Part shown: positions 9,134 through 17,721 of the stretch, one piece after another
Numbering within the stretch: position 1 is the first letter of the stretch
Layout of the letters: every line of letters begins with the position of its first letter
From: Halomonas chromatireducens
GTDB lineage: Bacteria > Pseudomonadota > Gammaproteobacteria > Pseudomonadales > Halomonadaceae
Assembly: GCF_001545155.1 (NCBI RefSeq)
Contig: NZ_CP014226.1
Span: forward strand, 3,299,678-3,363,677
Direction: 5' to 3'
DNA: 64,000 nt
Made by a program: the position numbers and the translations under genes
The notes under the pieces: model-generated
What the model was told of the DNA's origin: nothing
Database searches by the model: none
The model's input: the letters and a program-made list of their open reading frames with translations, nothing else

Positions 9134-10813
9134 TCAATCGGACGCGGCGCGGTAGCGCTCGCGCAGCCGGTTACGGATGCTGATGGCGGTCATGTTGAGC
9201 ACGATGATCAGGATCACCAGCACCAGCGCCGTGGCGTAGACCAGCGGCCGCGCGGCTTCGACGTTGGGGCTCTGGAAGCCGACGTCGTAGATATGAAAGC
9301 CCAGGTGCATGATCTGGCGATCCAGATGCACGAAGGGGAAGCTGCCATCCACCGGCAGCGTCGGCGCCAGCTTGACGACGCCCACCAGCATCAGCGGCGC
9401 CACCTCGCCCGCCGCCCGGGCAATGGCCAGGATCATTCCGGTCATCATCGCCGGGGTGGCCAGCGGCACCACCACCTTCCACAGCGTCTCGGACTTGGTC
9501 GCCCCCAGGGCCAGGCTGCCCTGGCGCACCGAGGAGGGAATCCGCGCCAGGCCCTCCTCAGTGGAGACGATCACCACCGGCAGGGTCAGCAGCGCCAGGG
9601 TCAGCGAAGCCCAGATCAGCGCCGGCGAGCCGAAGGTGGGCGAGGGCAGGCGGTCGGAATAGAACAGCTCATCGAGGGAGCCGCCCAGGGTGTAGACGAA
9701 GAAGCCCAGGCCGAACACCCCGTAGACGATGGAGGGCACCCCGGCGAGGTTGTAGACCGAGATCCGGATCAACTTGAGCAGCGGGCCCTGCTTGGCGTAC
9801 TCGCGCAGGTAGATGGCCGCCAGTACGCCGAAGGGACTGACGATCAGCGACATCAGCAGCACCATGGTCACGGTGCCGAAGATCGCCGGAAAGATGCCGC
9901 CGGCGGTATTCGCCTCGCGGGGCTCACCGCTTACGAAGGCCCAGAACTGCTGCACATAGGCCGCCGCCTTGGCGCTCAGGCTCAGGCTGTTGGGCTGCAC
10001 CGCGCTCACGATCTCGCCGACGCTGATCTCGACCTCCTCGCCACCGGCCACACTGGCCACCAGCACGTCCCGGCGGCTCGCCTGGCGCAGTACATCGAGC
10101 TCCTGGCGCAACACCTGGAACTCCGCCTGCAGCGAGGCGCCTTCGCTCTCGATGCGCTCCAGCGCATCGGCGAGTGCCTCCGGCGCGATATCCGGGTCAC
10201 GCTGCAGTCCGCGCTGCTGCAGGCGCAGCGCTTCCATGCGCTCGCTGATTACTCCCACGTCGCGGCGCTCGATGCGACGGATCTCGCGAAACAGGTCATT
10301 GCCACGGGCGATGCGTTCCTGCAGCGCGTCCCAAAGTCCCTCGCCCTCGGCGACCACCTCGCCATTCTCGAGCAGCCGCAGCGGATAGCCGAAGAAGTCC
10401 CCCCACTCGCGGCGCTCCAGCACCATGGCGTCGGGGGGCGTCTGCCATTCGCTCATCTGCAGTTCGGGGTACCAGGCAAAGTCGCGTCCGGTGACGTCGC
10501 GGTTGCCCTGCTTGATCAGGTGGCGAGTCACCAGGTCGCCCTCGCCCAGTTCCGGCGGCACGGCGATGCCGGCATCCCGCGCCACCTGGACCGGAATGGT
10601 CTGGGAGCGCACGTGCTCGCCGACCACCATCTGGCCCAATCCCAGCTCAGGGTCACCGACCTGAAACTCGACGATCTCGGCCGGCCAGAAGTGGCTTAGG
10701 CCGCGCACGGCGATCAGGCCAATCAGGCCCACGACCATGATCACGGAGATCGCGACAGCCCCGGCATTCAGCCAGATCCAGGGGGCGCCGCTCTTGTACC
10801 ATTGCTTCATCAT
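9134..10813 (-). CDS. pstA: Phosphate ABC permease PstA, long form (right cassette)
   Basis: A 559-residue permease. The start codon is one of two adjacent ATGs (10813 or 10810) behind CCAGGAG. The N-terminal membrane helix (about 15-40) is followed by a soluble region to about residue 290 with heptad-rich stretches (RIERRDVGVISERMEALRLQ; SLQAEFQVLRQELDVLRQA), then the permease domain with QGSLALGATKSETLW and AIARAAGEVAPLMLVGV. It matches the left PstA in architecture, including the HFWPAEIVE and REANTAGGIFPAIFGT blocks. It forms the channel with the 767-residue PstC encoded just upstream. Confidence 0.93.
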   Translation of the reverse strand: MMKQWYKSGAPWIWLNAGAVAISVIMVVGLIGLIAVRGLSHFWPAEIVEFQVGDPELGLGQMVVGEHVRSQTIPVQVARDAGIAVPPELGEGDLVTRHLIKQGNRDVTGRDFAWYPELQMSEWQTPPDAMVLERREWGDFFGYPLRLLENGEVVAEGEGLWDALQERIARGNDLFREIRRIERRDVGVISERMEALRLQQRGLQRDPDIAPEALADALERIESEGASLQAEFQVLRQELDVLRQASRRDVLVASVAGGEEVEISVGEIVSAVQPNSLSLSAKAAAYVQQFWAFVSGEPREANTAGGIFPAIFGTVTMVLLMSLIVSPFGVLAAIYLREYAKQGPLLKLIRISVYNLAGVPSIVYGVFGLGFFVYTLGGSLDELFYSDRLPSPTFGSPALIWASLTLALLTLPVVIVSTEEGLARIPSSVRQGSLALGATKSETLWKVVVPLATPAMMTGMILAIARAAGEVAPLMLVGVVKLAPTLPVDGSFPFVHLDRQIMHLGFHIYDVGFQSPNVEAARPLVYATALVLVILIIVLNMTAISIRNRLRERYRAASD

Positions 10814-10825
10814 CGACTCCTGGAA

Positions 10826-13129
10826 TTAGAGACTGCTGTAGCGCTTGCGCAGGCGCTGACGAATGATTTCGGCCAGGGTGTTGACCACGAAGGTCATGGC
10901 CAGCAGGACCAGGGCGGCGAGGAACAGCACCCGGAAGTGGCTCGAGCCCACCGCGGTTTCGGTCAGTTCGACGGCGATATTCGCCGACAGGGTGCGCATG
11001 CCCTCGAAGATGTTGAAGTTCATGATCGGGCTGTTGCCGGTGGCCATCAGCACGATCATGGTTTCGCCCACGGCGCGCCCGAAGCCCATCATCACCGCCG
11101 AGAACATCCCGGGGCTGGCGGTGGGAAGCACCACGCCCAGCACCGTCTGCCAGCGGGTGGCGCCCAGCGCCAGCGAGCCCTGGGTCAGGTGGCGCGGCAC
11201 GTTGAACACCGCGTCCTCGGCGATCGAGAAGATCGTCGGAATCACCGCAAAGCCCATGGCGATGCCTACCACCAGGGCGTTGCGCTGGTCGTAGACGATG
11301 CCGATGTCGGTCAACCACTGGCGCATATTGCCGTCGAACAGCCAGATCTCCAGGTGCGGGCTCATGGCCACACAGAACCAGCCCACCAGCAGGATCACCG
11401 GCACCAGCAGCGCCGCTTCCCAGCCCTCCGGCGCCAGCCGACGAATACCCTCCGGCAGTCGGCTCCAGACGTAGGCGAAGGCCAGCATCGCCAGCGGCAT
11501 CAGCAGCAGTACGCTGAACACCGCGGGCAGGCTGCCCTCGATGAAGGGCGCCAGCCACAGGCCGGCGAGGAACCCGAGGATCACCGTCGGCAGTGCCTCC
11601 ATGATCTCGATGGTCGGCTTGACCTTGCCGCGCAGCTTGGGGGTCATGAAGTAGGCGGTATAGACAGCTCCCATCAGCGCCAGCGGGGTGGCGAACAGCA
11701 TGGCGTAGAAGGCCGCCTTGAGGGTGCCGACGGTGAGCGGCATCAGGCTCATCTTGGGCTCGAAGGCATCGGTGGATGCGGTGGACTGCCAGATATAGCG
11801 CGGCTCGCTGCGTCCTTCGTACCAGACCTTGCCCCACAGCGACGACAGCGAGATGTCCGGGTGGCGATTCGCCACCTCGGCGCGCTGCAGCTGGCGTTGG
11901 TCATCGACGATCAGCGCCATGGTATTCACCGGCGAGACCGCGATCCGGCTCAGCGGCCCCTCGGTCATGCGGGCCTGAAAGACATCCTGCCCGGCGGTGG
12001 TGTGGTGAATACCGAGGTAGCCCTGATCGTCGCCGACCAGGAACCCGTGGCGGTTGTACTCCGGCTCGATATGGGTAATGGCGCCCTGGTAGCGGGCGAA
12101 GTCGCGGATGTGCTCGAGGCTGTGCTGCCCGCCGCTCTGGCGCACCGGGAAGTACTGGCGCACCTGGCCGTCGCTGGTCCCGGCAATGATCGACACCGTG
12201 CCGTTGAGATAGGCCATCTTGGTGACCTGGCCCTGGTCGGTGACCTGTACGGCACCCAGGTAGTCGACGCTGTCGAGGTTGCCGATGTCGTAGTGGTGGA
12301 TCCGACCAGCGTCATCGCCCACGTAGAGGTGGCGGAAGCGACCGTCGATGAGGATCTGGCGCGGCTCGCCGTCGAAGGCCGGCAGCGTGACCGTGTCCTG
12401 CTCGATACTGACCTCGCCGGTCATCAGGTTCTCGCGACGCTCGAACGAGGCCAGCAGCAGCTCGCCGTCCTCGGTGGCCGCGGCAATGTAGGTGCCGCGA
12501 TCGCTGACCTGCACGCCGAGCACCTCTATGGCACGTCCCTGCTCGTCGAGGGTGATCGGCTCATCGCCCAGCGGCAGCGCCAGGTCGGGCTCGATATGAC
12601 GCAGGTTATCGGGATAGGAAAGCGCGTACTCCAGTACCCCGAGCGACACCTGGCCGTTATCGAAGCCGTAGGCCACCGCATTGGCATTGGCGACGGCGGT
12701 GGCCACCGCCATGGTCGTCGCCTGCTCCGGGATCGGCAGCGCGAACTGGGTGCGGATCGCACCGTCCTCGGTCTCGAAGAAGGTGACGTTACCAAGCTGG
12801 GAGAAGCTGGTACCCAGCTGGTTATAGCGCTCCAGGGTCAGGTGCACCAGTTCGTCGTCGGCGCCGACACCCGGCACGCTGTAGCTGGCCTGGGGGGCGA
12901 CGCTCGCCGAACGAAACAGCGGCGCCACTTCGGAGAACAGATAGACGAAGATCATCGCCAGGGCGGCGACCACGCCGATCCCGGCAATGCCGATGCCGTA
13001 GCGTGAAAAGTGATCCTTGAAGGCGCGCCGCTTGCGCAGCCGCTCGCGTTGCTCGGGTGAGGGCAGCAGCGAGCGCTGCCCGCCAGGGGCGATTTGACGA
13101 CGTTGTGGTGACTGGGAAATGTCATTCAT
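10826..13129 (-). CDS. pstC: Phosphate ABC permease PstC with large periplasmic domain
   Basis: A 767-residue protein, about 2.4 times the usual PstC length. A cytoplasmic N-terminus (about 1-40) and one membrane helix (about 40-65) lead into a soluble region of some 380 residues made of short repeats with beta-propeller character (for example VSDRGTYIAAATEDGELLLASF, RFRHLYVGDDAGRIHHYDI, NGTVSIIAGTSDGQVRQYF, GFLVGDDQGYLGIHH). The permease domain follows, with QGSLALGATRWQTVLG and GRAVGETMIVLMATGNS. Pseudomonads have similarly extended PstC proteins. The role of the extra domain is unknown; it would face the periplasm near PstS. No Shine-Dalgarno sequence is visible before the start. Confidence 0.93.
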   Translation of the reverse strand: MNDISQSPQRRQIAPGGQRSLLPSPEQRERLRKRRAFKDHFSRYGIGIAGIGVVAALAMIFVYLFSEVAPLFRSASVAPQASYSVPGVGADDELVHLTLERYNQLGTSFSQLGNVTFFETEDGAIRTQFALPIPEQATTMAVATAVANANAVAYGFDNGQVSLGVLEYALSYPDNLRHIEPDLALPLGDEPITLDEQGRAIEVLGVQVSDRGTYIAAATEDGELLLASFERRENLMTGEVSIEQDTVTLPAFDGEPRQILIDGRFRHLYVGDDAGRIHHYDIGNLDSVDYLGAVQVTDQGQVTKMAYLNGTVSIIAGTSDGQVRQYFPVRQSGGQHSLEHIRDFARYQGAITHIEPEYNRHGFLVGDDQGYLGIHHTTAGQDVFQARMTEGPLSRIAVSPVNTMALIVDDQRQLQRAEVANRHPDISLSSLWGKVWYEGRSEPRYIWQSTASTDAFEPKMSLMPLTVGTLKAAFYAMLFATPLALMGAVYTAYFMTPKLRGKVKPTIEIMEALPTVILGFLAGLWLAPFIEGSLPAVFSVLLLMPLAMLAFAYVWSRLPEGIRRLAPEGWEAALLVPVILLVGWFCVAMSPHLEIWLFDGNMRQWLTDIGIVYDQRNALVVGIAMGFAVIPTIFSIAEDAVFNVPRHLTQGSLALGATRWQTVLGVVLPTASPGMFSAVMMGFGRAVGETMIVLMATGNSPIMNFNIFEGMRTLSANIAVELTETAVGSSHFRVLFLAALVLLAMTFVVNTLAEIIRQRLRKRYSSL

Positions 13130-13168
13130 GATGGATTGGCAGTCCCGGCGAGTGCGAAAGGTAGGGCA

Positions 13169-13202
13169 AGCGTAAGGGGCGTAGATGACAGATCCATGAC
13201 AG
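13169..13202 (-). promoter_or_regulatory. PHO box for right-hand pstCAB-phoBR
   Basis: On the minus strand CTGTCATGGAT followed by CTGTCATC (13184-13202) is a near-perfect PHO box: two CTGTCAT units exactly 11 bases apart. TTACGCT at 13169-13175 is a plausible -10. It lies 55 bases before the pstC start and downstream of the pstS terminator, so pstC and the genes behind it can be transcribed independently of pstS. Confidence 0.85.
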
Positions 13203-13220
13203 TGCTGCCCTCATGCATGC

Positions 13221-13246
13221 GAAAGGGGCGCCGAAGCGCCCCTTTC
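13221..13246 (-). terminator. Hairpin terminator behind pstS
   Basis: An 11-bp perfect stem, GAAAGGGGCGC paired with GCGCCCCTTTC, around a four-base loop, located 23 bases after the pstS stop. The stem ends in T residues on either strand but the T-tract is short. It probably attenuates read-through from pstS into pstC. Confidence 0.75.
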
Positions 13247-13268
13247 ATGGCCAGCTGAATCATTTGGA

Positions 13269-14222
13269 TCAGTCGAGGCCCAGCTCGCCGCGCACGCGGC
13301 TGGCAACCGCCTCGGGCAGCGGGATATAGCCATCACGGTTGGTGACTTCCTGGCCCTGACGCGACAGGATCATGCGCAGGAACTCGGCCTGCTGCGGATC
13401 CAGGTCCTCATTGGGGTGCTTGTTGACGTAGACCATCAGGTAGCGCGCCAGCGGGTAGTTCTCGTTGTCCACGGTAAAGGCTTCTTCACCTTCGTCACGT
13501 GCTACCGGCACCGCACGCACCTGGGAGGTGATGTAGCCGATGCCGGAGTAGCCGATGCCGTTGACCGACTCGCTGACGCCCTGCACCACCGAGGCGGAGC
13601 CCGGCTGCTCGTTGATCGAGGCCTTGAAGTCGCCGCCGCAAAGGGCGTTTTCGGCGAAGAAACCGTAGGTGCCTGAGACGGCGTTACGGCTATAGAGGGT
13701 GAAATCGCGGTTCTCCCAGGCGCCGTCCAGCCCCAGCTGACCCCAGCGCGTGATGTCCTCGTCGTAGCCGCAACGGCGGGTATCGGAGAAGATCGCGTCG
13801 ATCTGCGGGATGGTCAGGCTCTCTATCGGGTTGTCCTGGTTGACGTAGACCGCCAGGGCGTCGATGGCCACCGGTACCATGGTCGGCGGATAACCGAAGC
13901 GCTCCTCGAAGGACTGGATCTCGGAAGTGCGCATCTCGCGGCTCATGGGGCCGAACTGGGCGGTGCCCTCGGTCAACGCGGTCGGCGCGGTGCCGGAGCC
14001 GGCGCCCTGAATCTGGATGTTGACGTTGGGGTAGTAGCCGGCGAACTCTTCGGCCCACAAGGTCATCAGGTTGTTTAGGGTATCGGAGCCGATGCTGGTC
14101 ATGTTGCCGGAGATACCGCTGACGGTCTCGTAGTCGGGCAGATCGGGATCGACATCCGCCAGGACAGGCATCGAAATGAACGAGGCGCCGATGACGGCAG
14201 CAGCCATTACCTTCAGTTTCAT
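13269..14222 (-). CDS. pstS: Phosphate-binding protein PstS (right cassette)
   Basis: A 317-residue secreted protein. The start at 14222 ([15 protein letters not shown]) follows GGAGAGAG and begins a clear signal peptide ending near VLADVDP; the longer frame to 14276 has no signal peptide. Binding-site blocks are [43 protein letters not shown] and QPGSASVV. It captures phosphate in the periplasm for the PstC/PstA/PstB transporter. Two PHO boxes precede it and a strong hairpin follows, a layout that gives a high-copy monocistronic mRNA for the binding protein. Confidence 0.93.
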   Translation of the reverse strand: MKLKVMAAAVIGASFISMPVLADVDPDLPDYETVSGISGNMTSIGSDTLNNLMTLWAEEFAGYYPNVNIQIQGAGSGTAPTALTEGTAQFGPMSREMRTSEIQSFEERFGYPPTMVPVAIDALAVYVNQDNPIESLTIPQIDAIFSDTRRCGYDEDITRWGQLGLDGAWENRDFTLYSRNAVSGTYGFFAENALCGGDFKASINEQPGSASVVQGVSESVNGIGYSGIGYITSQVRAVPVARDEGEEAFTVDNENYPLARYLMVYVNKHPNEDLDPQQAEFLRMILSRQGQEVTNRDGYIPLPEAVASRVRGELGLD

Positions 14223-14302
14223 GTTTCTCTCTCCACTATTTCGCAGCGCTGGCATCCAGCTTGGAATCTCGATCACATTCGCGATGACCGATGGCTACGA
14301 CT

Positions 14303-14366
14303 ATAGGGAGAGCGGATGACACTTCGGTGACAAAAGCCGGGGGTTTGATGAACCTTCTGTGACAGC
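14303..14366 (-). promoter_or_regulatory. Tandem PHO boxes and -10 upstream of pstS
   Basis: On the minus strand a proximal box has TTGTCACCGAA then GTGTCATCC (14314-14333), two units 11 bases apart. A distal, weaker box has CTGTCACAGAAG then GTTCATC (14348-14365), also 11 bases apart. The four units keep roughly the same helical face. TATAG (14301-14305) could be part of the -10. Two boxes suggest strong PhoB induction, as for E. coli pstS. Confidence 0.8.
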
Positions 14367-14547
14367 CTTGTGGGACAGCCCTGTGTAACGGCAAGCGCTC
14401 GTGAGTGCCCGTGAAGTGCTGTGCGGCTTGCCGCGACCGCGATAGAATCCGGCTGGTTCCGCCCCTCTTTTTTACCGGCAGGGAGGGGCGGTGGCCGGCT
14501 TGAAAGTTACCGGCAATGACATGCCGAACGTAGGGAGAAGGGGCATT

Positions 14548-15099
14548 ATGTCAGTTCGCACGTTTTTCGCCGGCCTGGGCTTGCTGACCGCGCTGTTGGC
14601 CGCTGGCTGTGCCGGGCGTTCCGAGCCGCCACCGGCGGATGAGCCGGCGCCACCGCAGGCGGAGGCACCGCCGCCTTCCTCCCAAGCCGAACCGCCGCCA
14701 AGCGGCACGGCAAGGGAAGATCGCTACTGGCTGCCGGCCCTGTTCGCCACCGAGGTAGATGAGGCGCATTACTACGTAAGCCGGCTGGCGGATCGGCGCT
14801 TCATCGACACCTATGGGGGCGACGAGCACCCGCGGGTCTGGTACATCGCCGCGGAGCGGCTTGGACAGATCGGTGAGCCGGCGGTGCCGCTGCTGTTCGG
14901 CCTGATCGACACTACCGATGCCTATGAGTTGATGCTGGTGCTCTACGCGCTACAGCTGGCCACCCAGGATTCCGCGCTCATGGCGGAAACCGGCGGCGAC
15001 TACATCCAACTGGGTACGGTGCTGACGGAGAGCACCAACCGCGAGAACCGTGAAATAGCGCTGGCGTGGTGGCAGCGGCACGGCTGGCGCTGGGAGTAA
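14548..15099 (+). CDS. Predicted lipoprotein, function unknown
   Basis: A 183-residue protein. The ATG at 14548 (MSVRTFFAGLGLL) follows AGGGAGAAGGGG and opens a lipoprotein signal peptide with lipobox LLAAGC. A Pro/Ala/Glu-rich linker (about residues 25-55) leads to a conserved-looking C-terminal part containing ERLGQIGEPAVPLLFGLIDT, which reads like a single HEAT-type repeat. It would be anchored to a membrane facing the periplasm. It stands alone between pstS (divergent) and a convergent reductase. I do not recognise the family. Confidence 0.7.
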   Translation: MSVRTFFAGLGLLTALLAAGCAGRSEPPPADEPAPPQAEAPPPSSQAEPPPSGTAREDRYWLPALFATEVDEAHYYVSRLADRRFIDTYGGDEHPRVWYIAAERLGQIGEPAVPLLFGLIDTTDAYELMLVLYALQLATQDSALMAETGGDYIQLGTVLTESTNRENREIALAWWQRHGWRWE

Positions 15100-15136
15100 C
15101 TGCTGCTGGCCTTGCCAGGGCTTCGCGCGGTCTCGC

Positions 15137-15730
15137 TCATGCCCGGTCGAACAGCTTCGTTGTCTCGGCGAGCCGCTGGCAGATGGCGTCCAATTTCTGC
15201 TGGTGGCTCTCGTCGGTCAGGGCGCCGCGGTCATCGAAGGCGTCACCCGCCTTGGCTACGGCCAGCTGGTCCGGGAGTACCGTCACCCCGACATTGCTCA
15301 GCAGCTGGCGCATCAGCGCCAGGCTGCGCATGCCGCCCAGTCCACCGGGCGAGGCGGCGAGCAGCGCAGCGACCCGGCCCGCGAACAGCTTGAGGCCGCT
15401 CTCGCCTTCATGGGGGCGCGAGATCCAGTCGATGGTGTTCTTCATCAATGGGGTAATGAAGCCGTTGTACTCCGGGGAGGCGATCAGCAGGCCCCTATGC
15501 TCGGCCAGCAGCTTGCGCAGGGCCAGCGCGTTTTCGGGCAGGCCATGTTCGGCCTCCAGGTCACCCTGGTAGAGCGGCATCGGATAGTCGCGCAGGTCGA
15601 TGAAGGTGGCCTGGGCGCCCAGCGCGTCCAGGCGGCGGGCACCCAGGCGGGCCAGCCGCTTGTTGAAGGACGCTTCCCGGGTGCTTCCGGCGAATACCAG
15701 GATTCGAGCTGCGGTAGTCTGGTCTGACAT
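15137..15730 (-). CDS. NADPH-dependent FMN reductase family protein
   Basis: A 197-residue flavodoxin-fold protein. The start at 15730 (MSDQTTAARILVFAGSTREASFNKRLA) follows AGGGAGA; the open frame upstream overlaps the divergent deaminase region. The FMN phosphate loop is GSTREASFNKRL, and the second flavin contact ASPEYNGFITPLMKNTIDWISRP is the hallmark of ChrR/ArsH/SsuE-like reductases. It would transfer electrons from NADPH to flavin, quinones or other acceptors in the cytoplasm. The exact substrate cannot be told from sequence. Confidence 0.88.
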   Translation of the reverse strand: MSDQTTAARILVFAGSTREASFNKRLARLGARRLDALGAQATFIDLRDYPMPLYQGDLEAEHGLPENALALRKLLAEHRGLLIASPEYNGFITPLMKNTIDWISRPHEGESGLKLFAGRVAALLAASPGGLGGMRSLALMRQLLSNVGVTVLPDQLAVAKAGDAFDDRGALTDESHQQKLDAICQRLAETTKLFDRA

Positions 15731-15899
15731 CTTGGATCTCCCTGTGCCATTTCGTCGTTTGGATGAGCCCGGCCGGCAGGTTGCTACACTTTGCGCTTCC
15801 CGCTTCGCCGGCCGGTCACCGCGCAGAGTTGCCGCTGTTTTGCTATGGTCACGCGGCGACCGGTGTTTTCCCATCTCATGGACTTGGAGTCAGCCTTCC

Positions 15900-16337
15900 A
15901 TGGACAAGTATATGCAAGCTGCCCTGGACGAAGCCCGCCGGGGCCTGGCGGAAGGGGGTATCCCCATCGGCTCGGTACTGGTCTACCGTGGACGCATCCT
16001 GGGGCGAGGCCATAACCGGCGGGTGCAGTCGGGCAGCACGGTGTTGCATGGCGAGATGGATGCTCTGGAGAATGCGGGGCGCCAGCCAGCCTCAGTGTAT
16101 CGGGATTGCGTGCTCTATACGACGCTGTCACCCTGCCCGATGTGCAGCGGCGCCATCCTGCTCTACGGCATTCCCCGGGTGGTCGTTGGCGAGAATCGGA
16201 CCTTCATGGGTGAGGAGGCGCAGCTGCGTTCTCGGGGCGTCGATGTCGAGGTGCTGCAGTCGCAGGCCTGCATCGACATGATGTCCGCTTTCATCGAGGC
16301 ATCGCCCGACCTCTGGAACGAAGACATCGGGGAATAG
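15900..16337 (+). CDS. Cytosine deaminase, yeast Fcy1-like
   Basis: A 145-residue zinc deaminase. Ligands are His50 and catalytic Glu52 in LHGEMDALENAG, and Cys79/Cys82 in TTLSPCPMCSGAILLYGIPR. From memory, the match to yeast cytosine deaminase is extensive, including GGIPIG, HNRRVQ-type loop, YTTLSPC, YGIPRVVVGEN and a C-terminus ending WNEDIGE (yeast ends WFEDIGE), so the C-terminal lid that closes over the base is kept. Bacterial CodA is an unrelated amidohydrolase. The protein likely converts cytosine to uracil for pyrimidine salvage. TadA-type tRNA deaminases are less similar. The ATG follows CTTGGAGTCAG. It is monocistronic. Confidence 0.85.
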   Translation: MDKYMQAALDEARRGLAEGGIPIGSVLVYRGRILGRGHNRRVQSGSTVLHGEMDALENAGRQPASVYRDCVLYTTLSPCPMCSGAILLYGIPRVVVGENRTFMGEEAQLRSRGVDVEVLQSQACIDMMSAFIEASPDLWNEDIGE

Positions 16338-16382
16338 CGCGCCGTACCGGAAGGTGGACCCATGTCGGCGAGGCGATATGCC

Positions 16383-16469
16383 TGGCTGTCATGAAACTGT
16401 CACATGTCCCGGTTACCGTGCGCGGACAGTAACGTGGGTGTCACACACCCGTCATCCTGAACGTGTAAC
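16383..16469 (+). promoter_or_regulatory. Two PHO boxes upstream of the Na/Pi symporter
   Basis: The distal box is CTGTCATGAAA followed by CTGTCACA (16385-16403), an almost exact PHO box. The proximal box is GTGTCACACAC followed by CCGTCATCC (16437-16456), again with an 11-base period. TGTAAC (about 16464) is a possible -10, which would put the transcription start close to the ATG at 16487. No Shine-Dalgarno sequence precedes that ATG. Confidence 0.8.
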
Positions 16470-16486
16470 CTCTCAACGGCCTTTTC

Positions 16487-17695
16487 ATGTCGAAACCAGA
16501 TTCCTCTTCGCCCGACACGAACCGAGCGGCTCTCACCCGCGAGGATATCCGTGAGGTACCGGCCTGGCTGCGCGGCATCTATGCCGGTCTCTGCCTCTAC
16601 TTTTTCCTGGCGGCACTCAACGTACTCGGCTCGGGGCTGGGTACCTTTGGCCGGGCCAGCGACTTCCTGACCCAACTCTTCGCCTACGGCGAGAACCCCT
16701 TCATCGCTCTGCTGGCCGGCGTTCTGGTCACCATGATCGTGCAGAGCTCATCCTTCACCTCGGCGCTGATCGTGACGCTGGTCGCCAGCGGCGAGATGAC
16801 GCTGGGCACGGCGGTGTTCGCCATCATGGGGGCCAATATCGGGACGGCGGTCACCGGGGTGATCGTGGCGTTGGCCAACGTGCGGATCAAGCGCAATTTC
16901 CGCCGCTCGTTCACGGCGGCATTAATGCATGACTTCTTCAATATCCTGACCGTGGCGATCGTCTTTCCCCTGGAGTTCATCAGCGGGTTCTTCCACGAAG
17001 CTGGCAGGGGGATCTTTACCCGGCTGGCCGGCTGGCTGGCCGACCTGATCGGCATGGAGGAGGTGGCTCGCCCTGACAGCCCGGTCAAGGTGATCACCGC
17101 GCCGGTGGTCGATGGTGCGAACGGTGTCGCCACCTTGCTGACGACCACCCCGGCTGCCCAGGGGCTGGTGGTGGCCGGTCTTGGCATGCTGCTGATGTTC
17201 GCTGCGCTGATCTTCATGGTGCAGAACCTGCGGGGTGCCCTGCTACGTCACATGGATGGCCTGTTCCGCACCTACTTCTTTCGCAGTGACGTTCGTGCCT
17301 ACGGTGTCGGCCTGGTCTCCACTGTACTGGTCCAGTCCAGCACCATCACCAGCAGCCTGATGGTGCCGCTGGCAGGCGCCGGGGTCGTTCGCCTGCGCCG
17401 CGTGTTGCCCTTCATGATGGGTGCCAACCTGGGCACCACGGTCACCAGTGTGCTGGCGGCCACGGCGAACCCTGTGGCTGCCGCGATGACCGTGGCCCTG
17501 TTTCATGTCATCTTCAATCTGACCGGCACCGCCGTCTGGTACCCGCTGCGCTATATCCCGCTGCGGATTGCCACCTGGTATGGCCGGCTGGCCGCCCGCC
17601 AGACCCGTTACGCCTTCGTCTTCCTGATCGGCGTATTCCTGGTGATACCGCTGCTGGGAATCGGCGCCACCGAACTGTTCACGAGCCTGCGCTGA
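16487..17695 (+). CDS. Na+/phosphate symporter (NptA/PNaS family)
   Basis: A 402-residue inner-membrane protein with the two inverted PNaS repeats: QSSSFTSALIVTLVASG followed by GANIGTAVTG, and QSSTITSSLMVPLAGAG followed by GANLGTTVTS. The QSSS/QSST motifs form the sodium/phosphate site. Hydrophobic segments fill most of residues 25-395. It imports phosphate with sodium, which fits a sodium-adapted halophile. PHO boxes upstream and a PhoU-domain gene 26 bases downstream place it in the Pho regulon. Confidence 0.92.
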   Translation: MSKPDSSSPDTNRAALTREDIREVPAWLRGIYAGLCLYFFLAALNVLGSGLGTFGRASDFLTQLFAYGENPFIALLAGVLVTMIVQSSSFTSALIVTLVASGEMTLGTAVFAIMGANIGTAVTGVIVALANVRIKRNFRRSFTAALMHDFFNILTVAIVFPLEFISGFFHEAGRGIFTRLAGWLADLIGMEEVARPDSPVKVITAPVVDGANGVATLLTTTPAAQGLVVAGLGMLLMFAALIFMVQNLRGALLRHMDGLFRTYFFRSDVRAYGVGLVSTVLVQSSTITSSLMVPLAGAGVVRLRRVLPFMMGANLGTTVTSVLAATANPVAAAMTVALFHVIFNLTGTAVWYPLRYIPLRIATWYGRLAARQTRYAFVFLIGVFLVIPLLGIGATELFTSLR

Positions 17696-17721
17696 GCGCG
17701 GCGCCTCAGGAGATTTCTACC

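Noticed and set aside
9128..10699. A 523-codon open frame antisense to pstA
   Set aside because: Composition is a mirror of the GC-rich pstA coding strand, rich in His/Gln/Arg, with no domain; pstA on the other strand is unambiguous.
10802..13006. A 734-codon open frame antisense to pstC
   Set aside because: Same reason: an antisense shadow of a well-supported long gene.
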